From Rhodoferax sp. (GTDB lineage Bacteria > Pseudomonadota > Gammaproteobacteria > Burkholderiales > Burkholderiaceae_C): a stretch of 64,000 nt of DNA. This document shows, one piece after another, positions 42,613-51,714 of the stretch. The position numbers and the translations under genes are program-made. The notes below the pieces were generated by a model. It was given only the letters and a program-made list of their open reading frames with translations, was not told the DNA's origin and did no database searches. The stretch lies in the NCBI GenBank assembly GCA_003133245.1, contig PKWM01000024.1, forward strand, positions 49,107 through 113,106, given 5' to 3'. How positions within the stretch are numbered: position 1 is the stretch's first letter; the number at the start of each line of letters is the position of its first letter.

Positions 42613-43665
42613 ATGTATAAAAATTGGATTTCATTCGTTCGCTTCGTACTGCTGGCAGCGCTGGGCAGCACGGCGCTATTGGCGTTGGCGCAGGCGCCAG
42701 CACCAAGCCAGGCCGTGTTCCAGTACCAGGGCAGCGACCGCGAAGCGCGCCTGCTCGAGAAGGCCAAGCAGGAAGGCCTCGTGACGGTGTACACCTCGCT
42801 CGCGCCAACGGAGGCAAAACCACTGGTTGCGGCGTTCGAAAAGAAGACCGGAATCAAAGTGAATATGTGGCGCGGTCTGAGCGACGGCGTACTGCAGCGG
42901 GCGTTGGCCGAAGCGCGCGGCAACCTGAACGCGGTCGATGTGGTTGAGACCAACGGTCCAGAAATGGAAGCCCTCGCGCGTGAACAGTTACTGGGGGCTT
43001 TCTACTCTCCTTACTTGGCTGACGTGCCCTCTGTGCTGCTGCCCAAACACGGGCTGTGGATTCCCGACCGGTTGAACTTTTTCGTCGTGGCCTACAACAC
43101 CAACAAGGTCCGCCGCGAGGACCTTCCCAAGACCTATGAGGGCTTCCTCGAACCCAAGTGGAAGGGGCGCATCGCCCTGGAGGCGACCGACTCCGAATGG
43201 ATGGCCGGTGTCGTCAAGGCCTGGGGCACGGCACGCGGCACGAGCTTTTTCAACAAACTCTCGGACCTGAAACCCGCCTTGCGCAAGGGCCATATCCTGC
43301 TGGTGAGCTTGGTCGCGTCGGGTGAGATCGATGCCGGGCTGACCGCTTATAAATCAGAAGTTTCCTCAGCCAAAAACCGTGGTGCACCGGTTGATTGGGC
43401 AGCGGTAGAGCCGGTGATCGCGCGGCCGCAGGGGATTGGCGTGGCGCGTCATGCGCCACACCCGAACGCCGCACTGTTGTTCGCCGACTTCATGCTGTCC
43501 CCGCAAGCGCAGGAACTGCTGGCGGGCATGGGCCGCGGGCCCGTCAGCCGCAAGGTCAAGTCCGACACCAGTTCGATAAACTACTTGATGTCCGACCCTT
43601 CTGTGATTCTGGACGAGAACGACAAGTGGACGCAACTGTGGGACAAGACGTTCCTGAAAAATTGA
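42613..43665 (+). CDS. ABC transporter extracellular solute-binding protein no. 2
   Basis: Signal peptide from MYKNWISF; EARLLEKAKQEGLVTVYTSLAPTEAKPLVAAFEKKTGIKVNMWRGLSDGVLQRALAEA. Confidence 0.85.
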   Translation: MYKNWISFVRFVLLAALGSTALLALAQAPAPSQAVFQYQGSDREARLLEKAKQEGLVTVYTSLAPTEAKPLVAAFEKKTGIKVNMWRGLSDGVLQRALAEARGNLNAVDVVETNGPEMEALAREQLLGAFYSPYLADVPSVLLPKHGLWIPDRLNFFVVAYNTNKVRREDLPKTYEGFLEPKWKGRIALEATDSEWMAGVVKAWGTARGTSFFNKLSDLKPALRKGHILLVSLVASGEIDAGLTAYKSEVSSAKNRGAPVDWAAVEPVIARPQGIGVARHAPHPNAALLFADFMLSPQAQELLAGMGRGPVSRKVKSDTSSINYLMSDPSVILDENDKWTQLWDKTFLKN

Positions 43666-43688
43666 ACCTTTAACAATGGAGAGAAACT

Positions 43689-44258
43689 ATGACTCACGAA
43701 ACCCATCACACCCATGCAGCGCCCCCCGCCGACGAGGCGGCCTGGGAGCGCTGGTCGAAGAAGCGCACTTTCGTGCGCGCCCTTGAGGGCACCTACGGCG
43801 AGTTGGTCCACGAATTATTCAGTCAACCCCGGGTCTATCACTCGAAGGACTGGAAGTGGAAGGGCGGTCCGCAGAACTTCGGCAAGAAAATCATCAACCC
43901 GCAGGCGGTCAAGGTGGCGCAGTCGATCGAAACCCACCTCGATGTGTACGCACCCGGCGGCTATGGCCAGAAGCACGGCCACATGAACAGCGCTGTGTTC
44001 TTCGTGCTCAAGGGCAAGGGCCACGATGTGCATGACGGCAAGCGCCATGACTGGGAGGCTGGCGACGCGCTGATCGTCGAGAACGGCTGCGTGCATCAGC
44101 ACTTCAATGACGATCCCAACGACGAGTCGATTGTGCTGATCATGAAAGCCAAGCCCTTGTTTTTGTTCATGCACATGTTGTTTCAGAAGGTGGTGAGCTA
44201 CCCGCCAAAAGACGCGACACCGGGCCATGAACACTACACACCACCAAGCCATTATTAA
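43689..44258 (+). CDS. Cupin domain protein (short cupin A1)
   Basis: GQKHGHMNSAVFFVLKGKGHDVHDGKRHDWEAGDALIVENGCVHQHFND; paralog at 60100-60705. Confidence 0.85.
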   Translation: MTHETHHTHAAPPADEAAWERWSKKRTFVRALEGTYGELVHELFSQPRVYHSKDWKWKGGPQNFGKKIINPQAVKVAQSIETHLDVYAPGGYGQKHGHMNSAVFFVLKGKGHDVHDGKRHDWEAGDALIVENGCVHQHFNDDPNDESIVLIMKAKPLFLFMHMLFQKVVSYPPKDATPGHEHYTPPSHY

Positions 44259-44270
44259 GGAGCACGCAAC

Positions 44271-44828
44271 ATGAGCAACATCGTCGACCAACTCGAAAAG
44301 GCACGCGCGCATGCCCAAACCCAAGAGGCTGACTTCTACGCCAAGGCACTAGAAATCTCGCAACAATTTCGCACCGACTACGCGGGTCGGATGAATGTCG
44401 TCAAGGCCAGCCAGATGCCGTTTGAGCGCTCGCCCGACGGACTGATCAAACACATCATCCATGAGGGCATGAACACCAAGGAGTGTTGCCTCGACATCTA
44501 CATGCAGTTCCTGCCAGGCGGCAAGGCCAGCGGCAAGCACCGGCATTTGACGGAGGAGATTTTCTTTGTCGTCGAAGGCAGTGGCTACGACCTTCACTGG
44601 GACGTGCGCTTCGACTGCAAGGATGAAATGGAATTTTCCTGGGACCAGGAGCCCAAGCGCTTCGAATGGAGCCAGGGCGACTTCGTCTATGTCCCACCCT
44701 ACTGTGCACACCAGCACTTCAATGCCGACTCGGCCAACGAGGCGCGCATCGTGGTGGTCAACAGCCGCATCGTCAAACCGATGGGCTTTGATTGGTTCGA
44801 GCAGATCGAACGCGCCGAAGGCTTCTGA
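44271..44828 (+). CDS. Cupin domain protein (short cupin A2)
   Basis: SGKHRHLTEEIFFVVEGSGYDLHWD; WSQGDFVYVPPYCAHQHFNAD; paralog at 59446-60066. Confidence 0.85.
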   Translation: MSNIVDQLEKARAHAQTQEADFYAKALEISQQFRTDYAGRMNVVKASQMPFERSPDGLIKHIIHEGMNTKECCLDIYMQFLPGGKASGKHRHLTEEIFFVVEGSGYDLHWDVRFDCKDEMEFSWDQEPKRFEWSQGDFVYVPPYCAHQHFNADSANEARIVVVNSRIVKPMGFDWFEQIERAEGF

Positions 44829-44903
44829 GCGGTCTGTAGTGCTCACGTTGTGTCCTTTCCCAAGGTTAAAAAGGAAAGAACATAAAACTATGCCGCGCGC
44901 AAG

Positions 44904-45713
44904 GGTTCTGTTGCAATAAGCGTAAACGACAATCGAGCCCTTGCTTGATTTCCGTATAAGTTCGCTCAATAGCGCCTTGCGCAAGGTTCTCGTCAGGTTC
45001 CACTATCCGCTGAAAGTGATGCCCACGTGCGTGCGCTGGTATGAGGCCTACCCGCTGAGTCTGCGCCAGGTCGAGGAAATGATGCAGGAGCGAGGCGTAT
45101 TTGTCGCCCACACAAGGGTGCATCGCTGGGCAATAAAAATGTTGCCGGTGTTGGCAGCAATTTTCCGGAGACGCAAACGACCCATTGGACGGAGTTGGAG
45201 GATGGACGAGACCTACATCAAAGTATCCGGTCAGTGAAAGTACCTTTGCCGGGCTGTTGATCGGACGGGCGATACAGTTGATTTTCTTCTCACTGTCAAG
45301 CGAGACATGGCTGCCCCCGCCGATTTCTGGAGCGCGCCATCAACCTGCATGACTTGCCAGAAAAGGATCACCATCGACAAGAGTGGCGCCAACACGGCCG
45401 CTATTGAAAGCGTTAGGGCCGACGCCTGTGTCGATACCTTGATGCGTCAAAACAAATACCTCAACAACATCGTTGAACAGGACCACCGGGCCGTCAAACG
45501 AATCACCCAACCGATGCTCGGTTTCAACTCGTTTTGGAGCACAAGAATTATCATCGCCGGGATCGAAACCATGCACATGATTCGCAAGGGGCAGTTGGAC
45601 TGCCCCAAAGGATCAACAATGTCCGCAGCAGTCCAGTTCTATGGACTGGCCTTCTGATCAGATGAGCGCCAACGAGCTTCTTCGCCCGCGCCAGTCCTTA
45701 TTGCAACAGAACC
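44904..45713 (+). mobile_element. IS6-family insertion sequence, about 810 bp, degenerate
   Basis: TIRs GGTTCTGTTGCAATAAG at 44904 and CTTATTGCAACAGAACC ending at 45713; encodes a broken IS6-type transposase. Confidence 0.88.
44941..45657 (+). pseudogene. IS6-family DDE transposase, disrupted by an in-frame stop and a degraded middle
   Basis: VRWYEAYPLSLRQVEEMMQERGVFVAHTRVHRWAIKMLPVL..RMDETYIKVSGQ* then TIDKSGANTAAIES..YLNNIVEQDHRAVKRITQPMLGFNSF..GIETMHMIRKGQL in a later ORF. Confidence 0.88.
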
Positions 45714-45830
45714 ACTTTTTTGGCAACGGACGCGCCAAACAGGGCCTTGCTGCGGGCTTTGCAGCGATTCAAGGGCTGTTCCAAGATGCGATACTTGGCC
45801 TCACACGGTTGAACTTCCTATCCGTATCGA

Positions 45831-47291
45831 TTACAGCTTGACCAAAATGTCGGCGAACTTGGCCGCGACCTTTTGCCTCTGCTCGGGAGTCGCTCTGGCC
45901 ACGGGAGGAAAGTCCTTGATCCTTTCGAACGGACGGCAGGCATCGATCACCGCACGCGAGTTGGTACTCGTGCCCCGCGGAATGCGCGGGTCGAGGGGGC
46001 CGCTCCAGGCCTTGCGGATGACGTCGATGTCTTCGACCGGATCGCAGCGCGTGCTCATTGCCCAGACCACCTGGAAGAGATCGGTGGGATCGATGTCATC
46101 GTCCACCACCACCACGAAACGTCCGAGATAAGCGCCCGACTGGCAGTTGGCCGCCAGCATGCCGGCCTGTTTGGAATGGCCGGGGTAAGCCTGTTTGATG
46201 GAGATGATGTTGAACATGCGCGCGGCGCCCGCTTCGTGACACCAGACACCCTTGACGCCCCCCAGGCCGGCGCGTTCGACTTCATCCCAGATCATGCCGG
46301 CCTTCATCACGCACTTGGAGAAAGAGAAATCGGATGGCGGCGCCAGCGGCGTTGCCATTGTGAGAATGGGATTGTTACGGTAGTACACGCGCTGGATGCG
46401 GACCACCGGCTGGTCGCTCTTGCCTCCTGCGTAGTAGCCAGTAAATTCTCCGAACGGACCTTCCGGCATCGTTTCATCGGGATACATCTCGCCTTCGAGC
46501 ACGATTTCGCTATGCGCCGGCATCGGCAGACCGTGCACTTCGCTTTTCACCACATCGAACGGCAGGCCGCGATGCCCGCCCGAGTAGTCGTACTCGGACA
46601 GGCCGAAGCGCAGTTCATTGCACCCTGCCAGAAATAGCATGGGGTCGTGGCCGCAGGAGATCAGCACCGGGCAAGGCCTGCCTTGCTCGAAATACTTTTC
46701 GCGAATCTGCCGACCGTGCTTGCCGGGAGACATCCACAAGCCCACGCGATTCCTGGTGTGCGCCATCGCGCGGTAGGTTCCGATGTTGATCCAGTCCTGT
46801 TCCGGGTCGCGCATGATGACCAGATCGTCGGTACCGATATAGCGGCCGCCGTCCAGTTCATGCAGGAGCGGAATCGGGAATTTGAAAATATCGACGTCGT
46901 CGTCACGATCGATGTTTTCAAGAATGGGACCCGTCTCGACGACGCGAGGCGGAATCGGCATGTGCTTCTCCATGCGGTCGCGATAGGCCTTGACGACATC
47001 CATCGGCCCTTCGGGTACCGGAAAGCCGAGCGTCAGGGCCAACCGTTTCGACGAGTTGGTGCCGCCGGACAGCAGGCAGTAGCCGGGAGGATAGCCGGGA
47101 ATGTTTTCGAATAACAGGGCGGGGGCGTCACTCTGCTTCGCGCCATTCACGATTTCTGCCAGTGTGCCGACTTCGAGATTCCAGTCGGCGCCGGAAATGC
47201 GCAGCAGTTCGCCGGCACGCTCGGCGCGATCGAGAAGCTCGCGCAGATCCAGGTGGGGCAGGTCGTAGTCGTTCCAGTTCTTGGTCGTCAT
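45831..47291 (-). CDS. UbiD-family decarboxylase
   Basis: DLRELLDRAERAGELLRI; GEFTGYYAGGKSDQPVVRIQRVYYRNNPI; VVVVDDDIDPTDLFQVVWAMSTRCDPVEDIDVI. Confidence 0.9.
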   Translation of the reverse strand: MTTKNWNDYDLPHLDLRELLDRAERAGELLRISGADWNLEVGTLAEIVNGAKQSDAPALLFENIPGYPPGYCLLSGGTNSSKRLALTLGFPVPEGPMDVVKAYRDRMEKHMPIPPRVVETGPILENIDRDDDVDIFKFPIPLLHELDGGRYIGTDDLVIMRDPEQDWINIGTYRAMAHTRNRVGLWMSPGKHGRQIREKYFEQGRPCPVLISCGHDPMLFLAGCNELRFGLSEYDYSGGHRGLPFDVVKSEVHGLPMPAHSEIVLEGEMYPDETMPEGPFGEFTGYYAGGKSDQPVVRIQRVYYRNNPILTMATPLAPPSDFSFSKCVMKAGMIWDEVERAGLGGVKGVWCHEAGAARMFNIISIKQAYPGHSKQAGMLAANCQSGAYLGRFVVVVDDDIDPTDLFQVVWAMSTRCDPVEDIDVIRKAWSGPLDPRIPRGTSTNSRAVIDACRPFERIKDFPPVARATPEQRQKVAAKFADILVKL

Positions 47292-47298
47292 AGTTCAC

Positions 47299-48300
47299 TC
47301 AGTCAGCGGTTATGTGGGCAGCCTTGATGATCGGCGGCCATCGCTCCAGTTCAAGCTGCAATTTCGTGGCGAGTAGTTGCGGCTCACCTCCTGCCGACAC
47401 GATGCCTTGCTTGGCGAGGCTCTGGGCCACGCCATTGCCGTTCAGCGCAAGATTGACATCCTTATTGAGTTGGACGATCGTCGCGGGCGCCGTGCCCACC
47501 GGTGCGAAGAGACCGTACCATATGTCGACCTGCACCTTGGGCAAGCCCAGTTCCTTGAACGTGGGCACGTTGGACATGCTGGAAAAACGTTCCGGACTCA
47601 TGACTGCGAGCACCTTGAGTTTTCCGCCGGAAACGAGCGGCGCCACCGTATGAATGGGCGCGATCATGGCCGACACGTGGCCGCCGGCCAAGTCACTGAG
47701 CGCGCCGCCTGTGCCCTTGTAAGGCACGTGGAACAGGTCGATGCCCGCTTCAAGCTTGACCAGTTCCATGGCCAGATGCTGCGGCGTGCCGTTGCCTGGC
47801 GAAGCGTAGTTGATGCTGCCCGGCTTGGCACGGGCGGCGGCGATAAATTCCTGAAGGGTGTTGGCCGGGAACGAGACCGGCACGACCAGGCAGAGAGCGC
47901 CGGTGCCAAGCAGCGCGATGGGCGTGAAATCCTTGACCGGGTTGTAAGGCAACTTCGAAGCGTTGAGAACGGCATTGGTGGCGAACGTCGTTGCCGCCAC
48001 CAGCAGTATCGTACCGTCGGGCTTGGCCCGTGCGACGTGCTCGGCCCCGATATTGCCGCTGGCACCCGGCCGGTTATCGACCACGACGGCGGTTCCCCGA
48101 TTGGCGAGGATCTGCTTGCCGATCACCCGCGCCAGGATGTCCACGCCCGTGCCGGGGGTCGCGGCCACGACGAAGGTGATGGCCTTTTGCGCCAGCGCCG
48201 GAGATGCTGAAATCAGGCCGGCAACGATGAATAGGGTTGTAACCCAGGCGCGACGTACCCAGCCGTCGCGGGTCGGTGAAAGGAAAGCCCGATGATTCAT
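47299..48300 (-). CDS. Tripartite tricarboxylate transporter substrate-binding protein (TctC/Bug family)
   Basis: Signal peptide; ITFVVAATPGTGVDILARVIGKQI; VVVDNRPGASGNIGAEHVARAKPDGTILL. Confidence 0.9.
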   Translation of the reverse strand: MNHRAFLSPTRDGWVRRAWVTTLFIVAGLISASPALAQKAITFVVAATPGTGVDILARVIGKQILANRGTAVVVDNRPGASGNIGAEHVARAKPDGTILLVAATTFATNAVLNASKLPYNPVKDFTPIALLGTGALCLVVPVSFPANTLQEFIAAARAKPGSINYASPGNGTPQHLAMELVKLEAGIDLFHVPYKGTGGALSDLAGGHVSAMIAPIHTVAPLVSGGKLKVLAVMSPERFSSMSNVPTFKELGLPKVQVDIWYGLFAPVGTAPATIVQLNKDVNLALNGNGVAQSLAKQGIVSAGGEPQLLATKLQLELERWPPIIKAAHITAD

Positions 48301-48724
48301 CTGTCTCCTCCCTGGATTAAAGTCTGGATTGCAAAAATGCCGCGTCGGTAATTCATTGTCGCCTTCTCCTTATCTTATTTATATTTTCTGCTGCATCTCG
48401 GCCGCCGAGTATGGCTTGCTGTCCAAGCCGATGCGAGCGAGATCTTCGAACCCATCGAGCAGGTTGAATTTCAGGCCGACTTTAACAACCTATGGCGAAA
48501 TGTACAAGAGAGAAGAAGAAAACATTATTAATTCCAACTTATGTGAACCTTAGCGCCTGACTTGCGCCGGCGCCTGCCACTATCGTCAGCTTCGGTGCGA
48601 AGGTGGCGGCCAGCCGCGCTAGTCACAGCTAGCAGCCTGTCGGACACAGGGTCCTCAAGCGATATATTGAGCGGCTGGAAGGACGCGTTTTAGAGTATCC
48701 ACACATTTTCGATCGATAGAAGGC

Positions 48725-48836
48725 CTTCAATTCCGACCCGGCCAACGAGGCGCGCATCGTGGTGGTCAACAGCCGCATCGTCAAACCGATGGGCTTTGAT
48801 TGGTTCGAGCAGATCGAACGCGCCGAAGGCTTCTGA
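48725..48836 (+). pseudogene. Duplicated 3' fragment of short cupin A2
   Basis: Matches 44717-44828 with two mismatches near the left end, then identical through the stop codon. Confidence 0.92.
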
Positions 48837-48850
48837 TTCTTTGAACCGGC

Positions 48851-49378
48851 TCACCAGGGAATAAAGGCACCGAGCGCGCCGGCGGCGAAAATCAGCAGCA
48901 CCGCAGGAATCCGCGTCAGCGTCAACAATGCGACCGTGGCAACGATGATCGCTACGCCCTTCCAGACCCCGGGCGCTTCGCGCACGAGCAGAAAGCAGGT
49001 GGAGGTCATCAGCCCGATCGCGATCGGGCCGAGGCCTTGCTGCATCACCCGCAACGCCCGTTCGAACTGCGCCCGTCGGCCCAGCCTGGACACCACGAAC
49101 GGAAAGATCAGCGCCGGCAAGGACAAGCCCAAGGTGGTCGCCAACGCACCCTGTACCCCGGCGATCTGCCAGCCCATGACGGTGACAAACATGATGTTGG
49201 GGCCGGGTGCCGATTGGGCCAGGGCGATGGAGTTGACAAAATCCGTATGAGTGAGGTAGCCATGCTGGTCAACCACGTAGCGGTGCATGTCCGAGGCCAG
49301 CGCCATCGCCCCGCCGGTGGCGAACACCGAGAGCGACAGGAAGTGCAGGAAAAGCGCGAGCAGGTCCGTCCTGCTCAT
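48851..49378 (-). CDS. CHR (chromate) transporter family protein, half 2
   Basis: FLHFLSLSVFATGGAMALASDMHRYVVDQHGYLTHTDFVNSIALAQSAPGPNIMFVTVMG. Start at MSRTDLLAL. Confidence 0.82.
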   Translation of the reverse strand: MSRTDLLALFLHFLSLSVFATGGAMALASDMHRYVVDQHGYLTHTDFVNSIALAQSAPGPNIMFVTVMGWQIAGVQGALATTLGLSLPALIFPFVVSRLGRRAQFERALRVMQQGLGPIAIGLMTSTCFLLVREAPGVWKGVAIIVATVALLTLTRIPAVLLIFAAGALGAFIPW

Positions 49379-49944
49379 TGGGGCTGCCTCCGCCAAGCCA
49401 GCCAGACCGACAACACACCCAGCGTTAACATCACCGTGCTGACCGGCAAGTGGCCCAGACCGACAGCCATAAAGCTGAGCACCGCCACGCCGATACCGAT
49501 GCGTTGGCCGCGCAGCGTGCGGGCCATGCGCGCCGCGGTTGTCACAATCAGGCCGATGCTGGCTGCCCCCATGCCGTGCAGCGCGCCCTGAACCTGCGGC
49601 ACATGCTGGAACTGCTGAAACAGCGCGGCGACGCCGATAATCAGCAGACTGGGCAGCAGCAAAAAGCCGGCCAGGGCGGCCGCTGCCCCTCGCACCCCGA
49701 GGAAGCGGTCGCCCAGCAGCACGCAAAACGAGATTCCAGTCGGGCCAGGCAACACCTGGCTCACCGCGTATAGCCCGAGAAACTCCTTCGGACTGAGCCA
49801 GCGCTTATCGCGCACCACGGTACGCTCGACGAAGGCCAGCGCACCGCCGAAACTCTGCATCGAGATCCAGGTGAAGGCCAGAAACAGCTCGCCAGCCGAG
49901 CGCGGCGGCGGGCCCGTTTGGACCTCCGGCGCCTCATCAGCCAT
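49375..49944 (-). CDS. CHR (chromate) transporter family protein, half 1
   Basis: LAFTWISMQSFGGALAFVERTVVRDKRWLSPKEFLGLYAVSQVLPGPTGISFCVLLGDRF. Confidence 0.82.
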   Translation of the reverse strand: MADEAPEVQTGPPPRSAGELFLAFTWISMQSFGGALAFVERTVVRDKRWLSPKEFLGLYAVSQVLPGPTGISFCVLLGDRFLGVRGAAAALAGFLLLPSLLIIGVAALFQQFQHVPQVQGALHGMGAASIGLIVTTAARMARTLRGQRIGIGVAVLSFMAVGLGHLPVSTVMLTLGVLSVWLAWRRQPQ

Positions 49945-51694
49945 GTAAGGCGCCACTCCCATGACTATGGCCGTGTTCGTGTTCGTGTTCGTGGCCGTGC
50001 TCGTGCAGCGGCTCGTCGCCATGGCGATGCCATTCGCTCATATCGGACTTGCCGTGCGAACGCGGGTCTTCGCTGAACACCAGTGATTTAATGGTCACCG
50101 GCACCGTCAGCGAAGGCATGCGGATGCGTCCCATGTCAATGAAATCAAAACCCCACAGCGTGATACCATCGATTACCAGTACCTCGCTACTCACGCGCGG
50201 GTCGTCCTTGATCAGGTGGCCCAGCGTCAGCGCAATGTCGCCGTCAACCACCACATAGATCGGCCGGCCCGACTGCAATGTGCGCGGGATTGCGCCCAGC
50301 AAGCCAGTAGCCAGCGCAGTCAACCGATCAAAGGTTGGCGGCCCGCTCCAGCGCAACGACAGCGCGTTGTCCTGCTCACCCTCGATCAAATCATGGCGCA
50401 GGAAGGAACGCTGTAGCGCCTGCGTCACCTCGGCCGGATCAATGGTATTGTCCAAAGCCAGCGCCAGCGGCACCACCTGCAGGTTCTTGCACGGCAGCAG
50501 TACACCCGGCCTGGAGACGAAGGTGGTGTTGCCGCTGAGTTGCACGCTGTACTCAGAAGCACCGAGCACAGTGGCGCGCAAACACTCGCCGGGCGGCAGC
50601 AGCGTCCAGGTCAGCGCGCCCCGGTCGAGTCGGGCCCGGATCGCTTCACCGAACAGCTTTCCGAGATCGCCGAAATCGCGCGGCTCGCGGCCATAGACGT
50701 ATTCGCCGACGCCACCCGAGAACATGATGCCGCCGAGCTCTCCCAGCGGCGGCAACGGGTCGGTCAGCAACAGGTTGTTCAAGTCATCCTCTGTGTATTG
50801 CTGCTTGAGCACGCGAATCAGCGCGTCGGCCATGGTCTGCGCCACATGCGCCAACTCGTGCCGGCTCACAGCGCTCCCGAGCTGCCAGTCGAAGCCAGCG
50901 CGCAAGGCATGGCCGCGCCCGGCCGGGTCAAGACGGCTGATGTGGCCACTGTCATCCACCACCAGCAGACGCCCGCCCAGGTGAACCGCTGCCGTCGCCC
51001 GCAGCTCGCCATTTTCAACCAGACCGAGCTTGGTCGTCCCGCCGCCGATGTCAATATTGAGGATGCGGTTCGATGCGTCGAACGAACGCCGCGCGGCACC
51101 TGAGCCGAAGACGGCCAGCATGCACTCCATGTGGTGCCCGGCCGTGGCGCAGACAAACTCGCCACCCTGCTCGGCCAGCACCGCCGCAATCGCCTGACCG
51201 TTTTCACGGCGCAGCGCCTCGCCGGTCAGGATCACCGCGCCAGCATCAACGCTGTCGGCCTGCACGCCAGCGGCGGTGTAGGCGCGTTCGATGATTTCGC
51301 CCAGCGCACGGGCATCGATCAGAGTGTCGCTCTGGTACGGTGTCAGCGTGTTCGGCGACTGGTAGATCGGCTCGCGCGAGACCACCACGTAACGGGTTGA
51401 GAGCTGGTCGGCGATGCGCTGCAGGTGAATCTTTGAGAACACCACCTGCGTACCGGCTGAGCCGATATCGATGCCCACGCTGTGCAAGATGACGTTGTCC
51501 TGCACCCACAGCGCATGGTCAACCCCGTTCGGATCGCCGCCGAAGTCGTCGTGATCGTGGTCGCCGCCCTGGCCATGGGCGTGCTCGTGCCCAAAATTCG
51601 CGCCAAACTGATGATCCTCCAGCGTGTGCGACGAACGATCCGGCGTCACAGTCAGTGGCTCCGGCAGGCTTGGATCAGATAGGGTGGAACTCAT
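49937..51694 (-). CDS. EutA-like reactivase family protein with His-rich N- and C-terminal extensions, paralog 2
   Basis: HSVGIDIGSAGTQVVFSKIHLQRI; VDAGAVILTGEALRRENGQA; ILNIDIGGGTTKLGLVENG; C-terminus HRHGDEPLHEHGHEHEHEHGHSHGSGALHG. Confidence 0.8.
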   Translation of the reverse strand: MSSTLSDPSLPEPLTVTPDRSSHTLEDHQFGANFGHEHAHGQGGDHDHDDFGGDPNGVDHALWVQDNVILHSVGIDIGSAGTQVVFSKIHLQRIADQLSTRYVVVSREPIYQSPNTLTPYQSDTLIDARALGEIIERAYTAAGVQADSVDAGAVILTGEALRRENGQAIAAVLAEQGGEFVCATAGHHMECMLAVFGSGAARRSFDASNRILNIDIGGGTTKLGLVENGELRATAAVHLGGRLLVVDDSGHISRLDPAGRGHALRAGFDWQLGSAVSRHELAHVAQTMADALIRVLKQQYTEDDLNNLLLTDPLPPLGELGGIMFSGGVGEYVYGREPRDFGDLGKLFGEAIRARLDRGALTWTLLPPGECLRATVLGASEYSVQLSGNTTFVSRPGVLLPCKNLQVVPLALALDNTIDPAEVTQALQRSFLRHDLIEGEQDNALSLRWSGPPTFDRLTALATGLLGAIPRTLQSGRPIYVVVDGDIALTLGHLIKDDPRVSSEVLVIDGITLWGFDFIDMGRIRMPSLTVPVTIKSLVFSEDPRSHGKSDMSEWHRHGDEPLHEHGHEHEHEHGHSHGSGALHG

Positions 51695-51714
51695 AGCTTG
51701 AAAATGGAAGTGAA

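Noticed and set aside
48840-48850. Possibility that the cupin fragment at 48725-48836 is a functional short gene
   Set aside because: Lacks start, ribosome site and most of the cupin domain; it is a 3' duplicate.
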